Shown: positions 29,657-39,744, numbered from the stretch's first letter. The stretch is DNA of 64,000 nucleotides from Acinetobacter sp. ANC 4648 (GCF_002135345.1 NZ_NEGI01000001.1:558001-622000); one strand, 5' to 3'. Notes: generated from the letters alone by a model not told the origin. Numbers and translations are program-made.

Positions 29657-30257
29657 ATTTTTCAATTTTCGTGATAAAGGTTCTTATCAAATTAGCCACT
29701 TGGTTTGAATGAATATTGGCTAAATCATGGTGTCCATTTTCAATAATATGGAGTTCAGATTGAATCCATTTAGAGTGTAAATACTGTCCAATTGTCACAG
29801 GACTAATTGGATCATTATCCCCCCAAATTAATAATATTGGGCATTCAATTTCAGTCAAATGAATATCTAGCAATGAGTGTTGCTGTATAAACCAATCTGG
29901 TACATCAAAGCTAAGTTGATAATCCTGTCGCCAGTCTGCAACATCAAAAGGATTTAAATCGATTCCTCCTGAAGTTGCTACCAAGACTAAACCTTGAATC
30001 AGCTCAGGTTGTTGCAATGCTGCCTGAACGGCAAAAATACCACCCATCGATTGAGCAATAACAATGACAGGCTCCTGAATTTTTCTCAATACATAAGCCT
30101 GCAAATCCTCAAAATTCTGGACATCAGGATTAATTGGATAGCCACCAAAACTGGGATAGGCAATGATGGTTGAAGTATATCGGGCAGGCAGTAGATGCAT
30201 CACAGGTTGCCAATAGTCTGTACTACCTGATGCACCAGGTAAAAAGATTAAATTCAT
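29655..30257 (-). CDS. Alpha/beta-fold hydrolase
   Basis: A 200-aa compact hydrolase. The nucleophile is Ser in VIAQSMGGIFAVQAA (a Q instead of G at the first elbow position), the acid is Asp in LIWGDNDPISP, and the catalytic His is in IENGHHDLANIHS. The oxyanion region is FLPGASGSTDYW. The triad is complete. The substrate is unknown. It lies 12 nt after the GST-like gene and is probably co-transcribed with it. Confidence 0.85.
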   Translation of the reverse strand: MNLIFLPGASGSTDYWQPVMHLLPARYTSTIIAYPSFGGYPINPDVQNFEDLQAYVLRKIQEPVIVIAQSMGGIFAVQAALQQPELIQGLVLVATSGGIDLNPFDVADWRQDYQLSFDVPDWFIQQHSLLDIHLTEIECPILLIWGDNDPISPVTIGQYLHSKWIQSELHIIENGHHDLANIHSNQVANLIRTFITKIEK

Positions 30258-30269
30258 ATGATCTAATTT

Positions 30270-30911
30270 TTAACTTTCACTTTTGGCTTTAGCCCGTTGA
30301 AATGCAGGCCGTTGCTGAATCCGATTTGCATACGCAACCAGCTGAGGCTTATTCGCTTTTACCCGATCTTGCAGAGCAATAATTGGAAAGCTCATTTGAA
30401 TATCTGCAAAAGAAAAATCACCGGCAAAATACACGTGTGTGGTTAAATAATTCTCTAAATAAGCAATATGTTCTTTTAATCGAGGATTGATAAAGCCCCC
30501 CTTTACCCCAGCTGAAATTTTATTGGCAATTGGCTTAATTAGAAATGGAACATGTTTTGGCATATTGCTCATGACTAAATTCATGACTAAATAAGGCATC
30601 AATGACCCTTCTGCATAATGCATCCAATATCGATATTGTTGTAAATTTACTTGATCCTGAAGTTTAAATTGATGTTTAGTGTCATATTTTTCTTGTAGAT
30701 ATTCTAAAATAACCGCTGACTCTGCAATGGTCAAATCACCATCGGTTAACACAGGCGATTTACCTAAAGGATGAATCTGTTTTAGTTCAGGCGGTGCGGA
30801 AAATGTTGGCAAGCGCTTGTAATATTTAATTTGATATTCAACACCTAACTCTTCCAGCGCCCAAATAACTCTTAAAGAACGTGACTGTTCAAGATGATGT
30901 AAAGTAATCAT
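30270..30911 (-). CDS. Glutathione S-transferase family protein
   Basis: 213 aa with an N-terminal thioredoxin-like domain (MITLHHLEQSRSLRVIWALEELGVEYQIKYYKR, HPLGKSPVLTDGDLTIAESAVILEYL), where the ESAV turn binds the gamma-glutamyl part of glutathione, and a C-terminal all-helical domain with FAGDFSFADIQMSFPI. The N-terminal active-site residue would be Ser in SRSLRV. Probably a detoxification enzyme paired with the following hydrolase. Confidence 0.9.
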   Translation of the reverse strand: MITLHHLEQSRSLRVIWALEELGVEYQIKYYKRLPTFSAPPELKQIHPLGKSPVLTDGDLTIAESAVILEYLQEKYDTKHQFKLQDQVNLQQYRYWMHYAEGSLMPYLVMNLVMSNMPKHVPFLIKPIANKISAGVKGGFINPRLKEHIAYLENYLTTHVYFAGDFSFADIQMSFPIIALQDRVKANKPQLVAYANRIQQRPAFQRAKAKSES

Positions 30912-31267
30912 TATTGTGGCCTCTTATTTTATCCTTTGACTATAACCATAGCCATAAAGAAATAACATCCTTGTTTTACACAAAATGTCATGCTTATCCA
31001 GATGTAATTAATTGCGATATGAACGAGTAAAAGGTAAATAACAATCGATGTACTCCAAACCTACTTTACTCGTATTAACATTAGCTTTAACCGTAAATTC
31101 AACAAAATCAAAGACACGACACTCAACCTAAGCAAATCAAATCACAAGGTTCTAGGCTTTACTTTTGACCACTTAAAACTTCTGGTTTATCGGTAATATT
31201 AATGCTGACTAATTAGCCTGAGAGGTTCAGGCCAATTTTTGACTTATGTCATTAATAAGCATCACTA
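30912..31267. other. Gap between GST and pirin genes
   Basis: 356 bases. A GCCTGA/TCAGGC hairpin lies near the pirin end (31216-31232). Otherwise I see no gene, RNA or repeat. Confidence 0.5.
31216..31240. terminator. Short hairpin downstream of the pirin gene
   Basis: GCCTGA (31216-31221), 5-nt loop, TCAGGC (31227-31232), followed on the plus strand by CAA and five T. It lies about 35 nt past the pirin stop (minus strand), where the tail is TAATT. A modest candidate. Confidence 0.4.
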
Positions 31268-32215
31268 TTATTTTGACGGACGCATTCTGTCGGGCAACAC
31301 TGGTGCTTCCAGACGTGGGCCCTCATAATCAGGAATATTGCCAAATCGTGGCTCTTGGTTCATCCATTGCGCACGTGCAATACTCAACTCTTCCTGAGTG
31401 CGTCCTACAAAATTCCACCATAATAGGATAGGTGATTCAAATGGCTCACCCCCTAATAATAATAAGCGACTGCCTTGATGTAATTGCACTTCAATCTCTT
31501 TTAAACCGGGTTCTAGCACCACCATATTATTGTCATCAAGTTCATGACCATGAATGGTGGCTGTTCCCTCTAAAGCAAGAAATCCATATTCATACTTTGG
31601 ATTTAACGCGATATGCGTGGTGGTCGATTGCTTGGCAGTTAAATCGACACCTAAAAGTTCCGAATGAACTTTAACTGGGGATTTGGTCTTTAAAAATTCT
31701 CCAACCAATACCGTAAATTCAATCTGATCCTGCTCCACAATCGGTAATTCGGGATAATGATCAAACTGCGCAGCCATGTTGCGTTTATCGTCTGGCAATG
31801 CAATCCACAGCTGTGCGGCATGCATATGTGTTTCAGTATCTGGTGCAACTTCGGTATGGGAAATACCATAACCTGCTGTCATTAAATTGACCTGTTTAGG
31901 CCGAATTAATTGCTTAGAACCGATGCTATCAGTATGCATCATGGTACCTTCAATCATCCAAGTGAAGGTTTGTAAACCTATATGAGGATGTGGACCAACA
32001 TCTAAACCTTCGCCTTGGGGAAACGTCACGGGGCCAGCATGATCGAGGAAACACCACGCACCAATCATACGTTTATGACGACTTGGTAATGCACGTTTAA
32101 TTACAGTGCCTTTACCTATTTCCGCAGAACGAATGGTAAAATCTTGAATAAATTGAGTGACATATTTTTCACAATCATCTGAATTGGAAAGCTCGGTATA
32201 ATTAGTATTGGTCAT
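31268..32215 (-). CDS. Pirin family protein
   Basis: 315 aa, a bicupin. The N-terminal cupin carries the metal ligands in FLDHAGPVTF...GPHPHIGLQTFTWMIEG and the following HTEVAP, the His/Glu pattern of pirin. The C-terminal pirin_C domain includes RLLLLGGEPFESPILLWWNFVGRTQEE, a hallmark. Bacterial pirins have quercetinase or redox-regulatory roles; which applies here is not clear. It stands alone. Confidence 0.93.
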   Translation of the reverse strand: MTNTNYTELSNSDDCEKYVTQFIQDFTIRSAEIGKGTVIKRALPSRHKRMIGAWCFLDHAGPVTFPQGEGLDVGPHPHIGLQTFTWMIEGTMMHTDSIGSKQLIRPKQVNLMTAGYGISHTEVAPDTETHMHAAQLWIALPDDKRNMAAQFDHYPELPIVEQDQIEFTVLVGEFLKTKSPVKVHSELLGVDLTAKQSTTTHIALNPKYEYGFLALEGTATIHGHELDDNNMVVLEPGLKEIEVQLHQGSRLLLLGGEPFESPILLWWNFVGRTQEELSIARAQWMNQEPRFGNIPDYEGPRLEAPVLPDRMRPSK

Positions 32216-32582
32216 ATTTTTATCCTAAAACTCTTCAACGATGCAAACGTTAAATATCATTTCATTTTTTCATTAGCTTAGCGAATCACTTCACCGAAAC
32301 CTATCATTAATTAATACGCTGAATACCACACATAAAACAATATTATTTTTAAACTTTTTTTTAACAAAGTATTCTCTGCACTTATCACCAGCTAAACATT
32401 AACATCTTATTCACATGAGTTTTATAAAAATTAAATGAATCATCGCCATACCTTTAATTTACTCTTTATTTTAATGTACAAAATTTGCACTTCATAATAT
32501 GATTATTATATAGAAATCACATATTAGAAGTGGCTGTATGTCGATAGAAAATCAAAAAAGAGCATCATAATAACAATAAAAA
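32216..32582. other. Divergent gap between pirin and diguanylate cyclase genes
   Basis: 367 AT-rich bases containing the two promoters by position. No clear -35/-10 pair, operator palindrome or small gene is evident to me. Confidence 0.4.
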
Positions 32583-33809
32583 ATGAATGCAATTGGAGAA
32601 AATGCGGTGAAAAATAGTAATCATGAAACTGCTTATGTTATCCCAGAACAGTTGTGTACTCTTAAAAATCGCATCGTAATAGAACAAGCTTTAAAAAGCC
32701 CAATCACCCGTATTCCCGCGCCATTTGAACAATACTATCTAGACTATCAAAATAAGCACCAACGGCAGTTGCTACAACGCGTTAACCTAATCGGACAACT
32801 GACCTTTTTAAGCTATTTTTTTGTAGACTGGTTCTTACTCCCTGACATTGCAATACTTTCAGCGCTGCTGCGTTTAATTCTTATCATCAGCAGCCTATTC
32901 ATCAATGGATTATTTTTTCGTTATTGCAACAATATTAAAATTTTAGATCGGTTACTTCCCATATATGTCGCCATTGCAGCTGCACTCTGGTTAAAACTAC
33001 TGTTCATCTCAGATAGCCCTTTAGTAACAACCTATTTATATGCCTCAGTCATTTTTATTTTATTGGGGAATTTATGCATACAAATTTCATTTCGATACTC
33101 TATATTTACGTCATTGCTCATCAGTGCCGTTATTTTTCACGGTGTATTTCAACTGGTTAATTTTCATGGGATAGTTTTATTTTCATTAACCTATATCCCT
33201 ATTTTATTACTCAGCATGTATATTAGTTGGAATAATACTTCCAATTCAAAACGAAATTTTTTGCGTATCTTATTAAATGATTGGAACTATCACGCTTTAT
33301 GTGAATTAGCACATACCGATGATTTAACGCAATTAAATAATCGTCGACAATTCATGCACATTGCAGAACAGGCTATTCAAAAATGGCAGAAACACAATGT
33401 TGTGTGTTTATTGATCTTTGATATTGATTTTTTTAAAAGAATTAATGATACCTATGGGCATGATATTGGAGATGAGGTTCTTCGTATTTTAGCTGAAATT
33501 TTACGGCAAGAAATGCGCTATAACGATGTTTTAGCACGTTTTGGGGGGGAGGAATTTATCGCATTATTACCCAACACCACTCTAGAGGATGCAACCCTGA
33601 TTGCTCAGCGCTTGTGTAAAAAAATTGAAAGTAATCAAATCTGTATTCAAAATAAAATATTTCTCAATTTGAGTATATCCATTGGGCTATCTCAACTTCA
33701 CTCCTATGAAGATGATCTAAATGTATTGATTAAACATGCAGATATTGCACTTTATCAGGCGAAGAATAATGGCCGTAATCAAGTAGCAATTTATACTTAC
33801 AACACCTAA
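32583..33809 (+). CDS. Membrane-bound diguanylate cyclase (GGDEF)
   Basis: Makes cyclic di-GMP. The first ~225 residues hold about six hydrophobic helices (VNLIGQLTFLSYFFVDWFLL, LLRLILIISSLFINGLFF, and others) with no known sensor domain. The C-terminal GGDEF domain has HTDDLTQLNNRRQF, FDIDFFKRINDTYGHDIGDEVL, and the active-site GGEEF at 321-325. An RYND inhibitory site lies exactly five residues before it, so product feedback is expected. No EAL domain is present. It is followed by a strong terminator. Confidence 0.93.
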   Translation: MNAIGENAVKNSNHETAYVIPEQLCTLKNRIVIEQALKSPITRIPAPFEQYYLDYQNKHQRQLLQRVNLIGQLTFLSYFFVDWFLLPDIAILSALLRLILIISSLFINGLFFRYCNNIKILDRLLPIYVAIAAALWLKLLFISDSPLVTTYLYASVIFILLGNLCIQISFRYSIFTSLLISAVIFHGVFQLVNFHGIVLFSLTYIPILLLSMYISWNNTSNSKRNFLRILLNDWNYHALCELAHTDDLTQLNNRRQFMHIAEQAIQKWQKHNVVCLLIFDIDFFKRINDTYGHDIGDEVLRILAEILRQEMRYNDVLARFGGEEFIALLPNTTLEDATLIAQRLCKKIESNQICIQNKIFLNLSISIGLSQLHSYEDDLNVLIKHADIALYQAKNNGRNQVAIYTYNT

Positions 33810-33838
33810 AAAAAAGAACACCTTAGTGTTCTTTTTTT
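33810..33838. terminator. Bidirectional terminator, cyclase and guaA
   Basis: AAAAAGAACAC (33811-33821), loop CTTA, GTGTTCTTTTT, with seven T after the stem and A-rich sequence before. It serves the plus-strand cyclase gene and the minus-strand guaA gene, which converge here. Confidence 0.92.
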
Positions 33839-33895
33839 ATTTTAGCCATTCAGTTCAAATCAAGCTACTGCCTAGGAAACAACGATTTGTCTAAA

Positions 33896-35464
33896 TCATT
33901 CCCACTCAATCGTAGCAGGAGGCTTAGAAGATACGTCATAAACAACACGTGAAACATCAGCAATTTCATTCATGATACGTGTTGAAATCTTATCAACTAA
34001 ATCATAAGGAAGATGTGCAAAACGTGCTGTCATGAAATCAACTGTTTCAACCGCACGAAGTGCAATCACCCATGCATAACGACGACCATCACCTACGACA
34101 CCAACAGATTTCACTGGTTGGAACACAGCAAATGCTTGTGCAGTTTTGTCATACCAACCACTTGCACGAAGCTCTTGCATAAAGATGTCATCAGCAAGAC
34201 GTAGAATGTCTGCATATTCTTTTTTCACTTCACCCAAAATACGCACGCCCAAACCTGGACCTGGGAATGGATGACGATAAAGCATTTCAAATGGTAAACC
34301 TAAAGTTGTACCTAAACGACGTACTTCATCTTTAAACAGATCACGAATTGGCTCAACTAATTCAAATGCTAAATCTTCTGGTAAACCACCCACGTTATGG
34401 TGTGATTTAATCACATGTGCTTTACCATTTTTAGTTGCCGCAGATTCAATCACATCTGGGTAAATTGTCCCTTGTGCAAGGAAGTTTACGCCATCAAGCT
34501 TACGTGCTTCTTCAGCAAATACACCAATGAATTCACGGCCAATAATTTTACGTTTTTTCTCAGGATCAACTTCACCTTTAAGCGCAGTTAAGAAACGCTC
34601 TTCAGCATCGGCACGAATCACACGAATACCCATGTTTTTCGCAAACATGTCCATCACTTGCTCACCTTCGTTCAAACGAAGTAAGCCATTATCGACAAAT
34701 ACACAAGTCAATTGGTCGCCAATCGCACGGTGTAATAGTGCAGCCACAACAGATGAATCTACACCACCTGAAAGACCCAATAAAACTTTTTGATCACCAA
34801 TTTGTTGACGCAATTGTTCAACACGTAAGTCGATGATGTTTTCAGAGTTCCACAAGTTACGGCAACCACAAATACCGTGAACGAAGTTAGACAGTAATTC
34901 CGCACCTTTTTCAGTATGCGTGACTTCTGGATGGAACTGAATACCATAGAAACGGCGGGCTTCATCAGAAACCATGGCAAATGGGCAACTTGGTGTGCTG
35001 GCAGTCACTTGAAAACCTGTAGGAATCGCCGTTACTTTATCACCATGGCTCATCCACACCTTAAGTTTGCCTGCTGAGTCTTCAAGATCACCAATCAGTT
35101 TGTCACGAACTTGAATGTCTACTTCTGCATAACCAAATTCATGGACTGTACCCGGCTCTACTTTACCACCTAGCTGTTCTGACATGGTTTGTAAACCATA
35201 GCAAATACCCAGTACAGGCACACCTAAGTTGAATACAACTTCTGGCGCACGCGGACTACCTTCTTCATGCACACTTTCCGGACCACCAGACAGGATGATA
35301 CCGTTCGGATTAAATGCACGAATGTCTTCTTCAGACATGTCATAGGCATACATTTCAGAATAAACACCAGCTTCACGTACACGACGGGCTATAAGCTGGC
35401 TATATTGAGAGCCGAAATCCAAAATCAGGATACGATCTTCAGTAATTTGGGTATTGGTAGTCAT
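33896..35464 (-). CDS. guaA: GMP synthase (glutamine-hydrolysing)
   Basis: Converts XMP to GMP. It has a class I amidotransferase domain with nucleophile Cys in [10 protein letters not shown] and His-Glu in [11 protein letters not shown], an ATP-pyrophosphatase domain with the PP-loop LSGGVDSS, and the dimerisation domain ending [13 protein letters not shown], the family C-terminus. The frame opens at 35503, but the ATG at 35464 ([20 protein letters not shown], 522 aa) matches the family start. Confidence 0.97.
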   Translation of the reverse strand: MTTNTQITEDRILILDFGSQYSQLIARRVREAGVYSEMYAYDMSEEDIRAFNPNGIILSGGPESVHEEGSPRAPEVVFNLGVPVLGICYGLQTMSEQLGGKVEPGTVHEFGYAEVDIQVRDKLIGDLEDSAGKLKVWMSHGDKVTAIPTGFQVTASTPSCPFAMVSDEARRFYGIQFHPEVTHTEKGAELLSNFVHGICGCRNLWNSENIIDLRVEQLRQQIGDQKVLLGLSGGVDSSVVAALLHRAIGDQLTCVFVDNGLLRLNEGEQVMDMFAKNMGIRVIRADAEERFLTALKGEVDPEKKRKIIGREFIGVFAEEARKLDGVNFLAQGTIYPDVIESAATKNGKAHVIKSHHNVGGLPEDLAFELVEPIRDLFKDEVRRLGTTLGLPFEMLYRHPFPGPGLGVRILGEVKKEYADILRLADDIFMQELRASGWYDKTAQAFAVFQPVKSVGVVGDGRRYAWVIALRAVETVDFMTARFAHLPYDLVDKISTRIMNEIADVSRVVYDVSSKPPATIEWE

Positions 35465-35584
35465 GGGTAAACAACTATGCAGGCAAACGAATATTAGCGC
35501 CATATTCTAGCATTTTTATCGCATTAAGCATATCTTTCATACATAGTGCATTTTTTCTTGAAATTTCAGTTTTTTAAAATTATG

Positions 35585-35605
35585 AAAGTGCCCCGAAAGC
35601 ACTTT
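35585..35605 (-). terminator. Hairpin after the DoxX gene
   Basis: AAAGTGC (35585-35591) pairs with GCACTTT (35599-35605) over a 7-nt loop. On the minus strand it is followed by CATAATTTT, so the U-run is displaced. It lies 22 nt past the DoxX stop. Confidence 0.55.
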
Positions 35606-35627
35606 TAAGCCTTCAATATATCATGCA

Positions 35628-36044
35628 TTATTTTTCTATCAAATGATCGAGACTGAATTTACCTGCGCCATGCAGCATGAGAAACAATAGCCCACCAGCC
35701 ATTGCCATATTTTTCATAAAGCTAGTCGCATCTTCTGCGCTATCATGAAAAATAAGCGCTGTAATTAAACTAAATACTGCCAATCCCAATGCAGCAAAGC
35801 GCGCTTGAAAACCAAATAACAAGGCTAAACCACCACCAAATTCAACCAAAATAGTCAGAGGCAATAAGGCTGCCGAAACACCTTTCGCTTCCATATAACT
35901 AACAGTTGCAGTATAAGCTGTTATTTTCCCCCATCCTGCAAGAATAAAAATATATGCCATGAGTACACGAGCAACCAAACTCAGTATCGCTTCAGCTTGG
36001 TTGTGAGTAACAATATTTTTGATAACCACATTTGGATTTAACAT
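35628..36044 (-). CDS. DoxX family membrane protein
   Basis: 138 aa, four TM helices. The family signature is LVARVLMAYIFILAGWGKI...YMEAKGV, then LTILVEFGGGLALLFGFQARFAAL and HGAGKFSLD. The frame extends to 36131, but the ATG at 36044 has AGAGGT about 6 nt upstream and gives the usual length. DoxX proteins are loosely linked to redox or quinone homeostasis; the exact role here is unknown. Confidence 0.88.
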   Translation of the reverse strand: MLNPNVVIKNIVTHNQAEAILSLVARVLMAYIFILAGWGKITAYTATVSYMEAKGVSAALLPLTILVEFGGGLALLFGFQARFAALGLAVFSLITALIFHDSAEDATSFMKNMAMAGGLLFLMLHGAGKFSLDHLIEK

Positions 36045-36238
36045 GTTGTGACCTCTTGCATTTTTATTAAGCAGATGAATATAGATTAAGCATCCATAGT
36101 TCATAAATAAATAAGTAAAATGTAGACTCATCGTTGCAAATATAAAACAATCCTTGTTGTAGTTATTTAGTTTTTAATACTGACTTTCCGCGCCTACACT
36201 GCTAGCATCTGGTCACAATTTCGCATAGTTTTTGCCTT

Positions 36239-36877
36239 ATGGAACTTTTTGATTTTATTCTACACGTAGATGAACACCTCTTTGAATTTATTAAAAATTA
36301 TGGGATGTGGATTTACGGAATTTTATTCCTGATCATTTTTGTGGAAACTGGTTTTGTGGTGATGCCTTTTTTGCCCGGAGACAGCTTACTTTTTGCAGCA
36401 GGTGCTCTAGCAGCATCTACTGGTGCCATGAACCCTTGGGTATTGATTATCATACTTTTCATTGCTGCAGTATTGGGTGATACGCTGAATTACCATATCG
36501 GTAAATATACAGGACCTCGCGTCTTCGAAATTGAGTCCAAATTTATTAATAAACAGCATCTGCTTAAAACACAGCAGTTCTTTGAAAAACATGGTGGTAA
36601 AACTATTATTTTCGCCCGTTTTATTCCTTTTGCACGGACTTTTGCACCTTTTATTGCCGGTGCTGGCAGTATGAATTATAAGTTTTTCCTGTCTTATAAT
36701 GTTATCGGCGGAATTTGTTGGGTGGGTTCTTTTATTACTTTAGGTTATTTATTTGGTAATATGCCAATCGTGAAAGATAATTTTACACATTTAATTTTCG
36801 GTATTATTATTCTGAGCGTACTACCAGGGATCATTGGCTATATTCGGCATAAATTTTTTAATAAAAAATTGATCTAA
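36239..36877 (+). CDS. DedA family membrane protein
   Basis: 212 aa. The family motifs are FVETGFVVMPFLPGDSLLFAAGALAA and GDTLNYHIGKYTGPRVFE, followed by FFEKHGGKTIIFARFIPFARTFAPFIAGAGSMNYKFF with the conserved Arg residues. The family includes undecaprenyl-phosphate and polymyxin-tolerance transporters. Which substrate this member moves is not evident. Convergent with the LysE-type gene at 36905. Confidence 0.92.
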   Translation: MELFDFILHVDEHLFEFIKNYGMWIYGILFLIIFVETGFVVMPFLPGDSLLFAAGALAASTGAMNPWVLIIILFIAAVLGDTLNYHIGKYTGPRVFEIESKFINKQHLLKTQQFFEKHGGKTIIFARFIPFARTFAPFIAGAGSMNYKFFLSYNVIGGICWVGSFITLGYLFGNMPIVKDNFTHLIFGIIILSVLPGIIGYIRHKFFNKKLI

Positions 36878-36904
36878 TATCGCTATTCAATCAACATCAT
36901 CCGA

Positions 36905-37495
36905 TTAAAAAAAGCGAAAAAACACAGGCAACATACACAACATCAGTAACATCGCCGATCCTTTATAAAGTTGATCGGCGGTCATACCTCGTACATCGCC
37001 AGCCAATAATTTTCGGCCAAAATAAATCCAAAAAATTGCACTTGGAATTAGACATAAACAAAATATGCCTAAAATCCAAGCATAATTTGCAAAAGAATCC
37101 CAAGTTTCTACTGGAAAAATTCCCGCAGCAAATAAAATCACTTTTGGATTCTTTAATGTCGATAAAAATAATTGCTGTGGTTTTAACTGCTGATGGTTTT
37201 GACTATAGTTTTCTAAATGGGCGTTTTTCCATAAATGGAATGCCAGCCAAATTACATAAATCGCACTGGCAAAATGTAAAATATGAATCAGCATTGGCCA
37301 TATTGGCATGCTCAGATGAATCAACAATGCCCATAAACTAATGCCATAAACATAACCGAATAATTCTGCCGGAATGAAACTAAAGGCTTTTGAAACCCCT
37401 TGATGATATGCAGCGCTAGCCAACAATGCATTGGTTGGACCCGGAATTAAGAGTACTGCAAACATTGCAAAAATAAATAGCCAACTTTCAATCAT
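36905..37495 (-). CDS. LysE family exporter (intact)
   Basis: 196 aa with about six TM helices. LLIPGPTNALLASAAYHQGVSKAFSFIPAELFGY is the LysE/RhtB signature region. PKVILFAAGIFPVETW corresponds to the NPK motif region (NPK is present in TLKNPKVILFAAG). Probably exports an amino acid. It is unrelated in frame state to the broken LysE gene at 21508, which is a separate family member. Confidence 0.88.
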   Translation of the reverse strand: MIESWLFIFAMFAVLLIPGPTNALLASAAYHQGVSKAFSFIPAELFGYVYGISLWALLIHLSMPIWPMLIHILHFASAIYVIWLAFHLWKNAHLENYSQNHQQLKPQQLFLSTLKNPKVILFAAGIFPVETWDSFANYAWILGIFCLCLIPSAIFWIYFGRKLLAGDVRGMTADQLYKGSAMLLMLCMLPVFFRFF

Positions 37496-37708
37496 AGGGT
37501 GTCCTGTTCATTTAACGCGCCGAACACCTTAAACGAAAATGATAAAATATGACACGCTTTATACGCGGAACATATGCCATTACTCAGGAAAAAACCAATA
37601 ACAATAAAAACCAATATATTGATTTTATTTGATTTTTTTATGAAATATTTTGTAAAGAATATGACAGGTGTTTATTTTAAAAATACAAACCCTGTCACAT
37701 TTTGCACG

Positions 37709-38098
37709 CTATTTTATGATTTGACGTTTCGGAACATATGGACAATTTTTAAATTGTGCCGCTTGAGAAAGTGCTTCCTGCTGTCCATACAATTGTGATA
37801 ATTCAGAATTTTTCGTGTTCGAGGATTGTCCTAAATTAACTGATACAGATGGTCCAAAGCCCCAACCACCACGTCCCCAACCACCGCCAAGTCCTAAGCC
37901 CACACCGACACCTGTTCTTTTTGCAGGTTGTACACCATTATTGATGTACTGTTGAATACGGTCAAACTCAGCACTAATTTGTGCACAATTCATAGCTTGA
38001 TACTGCGTCGGTGACACATAAGAAGGCTTCACCGTTGTCGCACAAGCTATTAAAAGGAGGCTACTTAATGCCAAAAGGCTCAAATTGAGAATTTTCAT
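37709..38098 (-). CDS. Glycine-rich small lipoprotein
   Basis: 129 aa. The signal MKILNLSLLALSSLLLIAC has lipobox LIAC. The mature part begins with a helical segment (QYQAMNCAQISAEFDRIQQYI), followed by a Gly-rich block (RTGVGVGLGLGGGWGRGGWG) and a helical end with a second Cys. The two Cys (in MNCAQI and KNCPYV) may form a disulfide. No family function is known. It starts 15 nt downstream of the ParA gene and is probably in the same transcript. Confidence 0.75.
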   Translation of the reverse strand: MKILNLSLLALSSLLLIACATTVKPSYVSPTQYQAMNCAQISAEFDRIQQYINNGVQPAKRTGVGVGLGLGGGWGRGGWGFGPSVSVNLGQSSNTKNSELSQLYGQQEALSQAAQFKNCPYVPKRQIIK

Positions 38099-38113
38099 AT
38101 TAAAACCTTAAAA

Positions 38114-38950
38114 CTATTTATTTTCAATTTCATTGAACAATAATTGATAGGCCTGCGTCAATTTATGATCTGTAGCTAAATGAATTAACGGCAAATTTTT
38201 ATGGTGTGATTCTTTCATCAACACGGATGGGGGAAGCATCTGTTGTAAAACAGGTAGACCTTCATCTTTCAGCTGCTGCACCACTTCACGTGGTAATTTA
38301 GCTTGTGCTTGAAATTGATTGACTACAATCCCTTCAATTTCCAAACGATCATTATGATCATCCTGAGTTTCAATCACGTTTTCAATCAGCGTTTTTAATG
38401 CACGTTGTGAAAATACATCACAATCAAATGGAATTAGCACCCGATCTGCCGTAATCAATGCCGATAAAGTGAAAAAATTAAATGCTGGCGGTGTATCAAT
38501 ATAAATACGATCATACTGCCCCACTAAAGTTTGAATCGAATCTCGTAACTTATAGATTTTATGCTTAGCCTCTAAAGCATGTTCTAACCCACCTAAAGTT
38601 GGGCTAGCAGGCAGTACATCCAAATTTTTAAAAGGCGACGCGTGAATATAACTATTAAAACTTTTATTTTTAGATTTTAGAATAGAACCAATAGCATTAC
38701 CAAGCAAACCTTTGGGCTGATTATTTCCCAAAATATCATCAAAAAAATTCTCAATATTGGGTTCTAGCGCCGTTTTATCGGTTGAATAGGTCGCATCATC
38801 TCCCAACAAATATTGACTGGAATTGGCTTGCGGATCTAAATCGATCACCAAGGTTTTAAAGCCTTGATGGGCGCTGATTGCAGCTAAATTGACCGCAATA
38901 CTGGATTTTCCAACCCCACCTTTCTGGTTAAACACAACACGTGTCAGCAT
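38114..38950 (-). CDS. Orphan ParA/MinD-type ATPase
   Basis: 278 aa. A deviant Walker A KGGVGKSSIAVNLAAI is at the N-terminus (residues 10-25), followed by LVIDLDPQANSSQYLLG and IYIDTPPAFNFFTL (Walker B/switch II), as in ParA ATPases that position plasmids, chromosomes or protein clusters. There is no ParB or parS in the window, and the chromosomal parAB pair is normally near the replication origin, so this is a second, orphan ParA. Its cargo is unknown. Confidence 0.88.
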   Translation of the reverse strand: MLTRVVFNQKGGVGKSSIAVNLAAISAHQGFKTLVIDLDPQANSSQYLLGDDATYSTDKTALEPNIENFFDDILGNNQPKGLLGNAIGSILKSKNKSFNSYIHASPFKNLDVLPASPTLGGLEHALEAKHKIYKLRDSIQTLVGQYDRIYIDTPPAFNFFTLSALITADRVLIPFDCDVFSQRALKTLIENVIETQDDHNDRLEIEGIVVNQFQAQAKLPREVVQQLKDEGLPVLQQMLPPSVLMKESHHKNLPLIHLATDHKLTQAYQLLFNEIENK

Positions 38951-39030
38951 AAATCCCCCAATAACTTATTATAAAATTTGCCTGTAGTTTAGCTTAGACA
39001 ACAGGCGACTATAGAATATATGTCTAACAA

Positions 39031-39423
39031 TCAACCAAAAATGGGTTTAATCATGCTTAAAGAAATAATTGCAATAAATGCAACAGCACTAATCACTAAT
39101 CCTGCACGGCGTTGAGCTAACAAAATCGTGTCATCTTTTTTATATATTTTAATTAATGATGACAACAAAACAAGGAATAAGATAATTTTTGCATAAAACC
39201 AAGGCTGAACTTTAAAATCATTCATACTTAATAAAATAATGCCGGTAATAGTCAAAACCGTGAATGCCAAATGCTGCATCGCAACTAAAGCGACTCTTCC
39301 TTTCGGATTAGGTTGATTGTTATGTGTTCCAATAAATAATGTCAATGCACGTACGACAAAAACCACAAATGCAATTGCAACACTCGATATATGAATCATT
39401 TTAACCAGTAAATGGGTATCCAT
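39031..39423 (-). CDS. SirB2 family membrane protein
   Basis: 130 aa with four hydrophobic helices. HLLVKMIHISSVAIAFVVFVVRALTLF and HLAFTVLTITGIILLSMNDF...WFYAKIILFLVLL match the SirB family layout. A GTG at 39432 (three codons upstream) is an alternative start; the ATG at 39423 follows a GAGTGAG sequence. It lies 12 nt after the BolA-family gene and is probably co-transcribed. The function is poorly defined. Confidence 0.8.
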   Translation of the reverse strand: MDTHLLVKMIHISSVAIAFVVFVVRALTLFIGTHNNQPNPKGRVALVAMQHLAFTVLTITGIILLSMNDFKVQPWFYAKIILFLVLLSSLIKIYKKDDTILLAQRRAGLVISAVAFIAIISLSMIKPIFG

Positions 39424-39435
39424 ATTACTCACTCA

Positions 39436-39744
39436 TTATGCTTTAGGTGCATGAGCACATTCAGGGCTATTCGGAGCCTCACCCTGCCACTCACTTGGCA
39501 CATAAGCATGAATGGCCAAAGCATGAATTTTACTTGGACTCAATAAGTCGGCTGCAATAGCATAGACTTTTTGATGGCGTTGCACCAAACGTAAACCTGC
39601 GAAGATTTCACTCACGATAATCACTTTAAAATGTGATTCCTTACCTGGGAAATAACCGCCATGTCCAGCAGATTCATTAATCACTTCTAAATGTGATGGT
39701 GCCAAAGTATTTAAGCTTTCAGTCAGTTGTTGTTCTAGGCTCAT
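39436..39744 (-). CDS. BolA family protein
   Basis: 102 aa. The BolA fold is marked by [51 protein letters not shown]...[14 protein letters not shown]. The conserved His in RHQKVY and the SxHF segment are present; these ligate Fe-S clusters with monothiol glutaredoxins. A Cys near the C-terminus (PECAHAPKA) is additional. It is the first gene of a pair with the SirB2 gene. Confidence 0.93.
   Translation of the reverse strand: MSLEQQLTESLNTLAPSHLEVINESAGHGGYFPGKESHFKVIIVSEIFAGLRLVQRHQKVYAIAADLLSPSKIHALAIHAYVPSEWQGEAPNSPECAHAPKA

Noticed and set aside
36905..37495. Intact LysE gene as the source copy of the pseudogene at 21508
   Set aside because: The two differ clearly in sequence (LIPGPTNALLAS against SPGAGA...MSSGLNY), so they are separate family members.
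37574..37798. 74-aa plus-strand open frame
   Set aside because: Overlaps the 3' end of the glycine-rich lipoprotein gene in antisense; aromatic-rich chance frame in AT-rich DNA.
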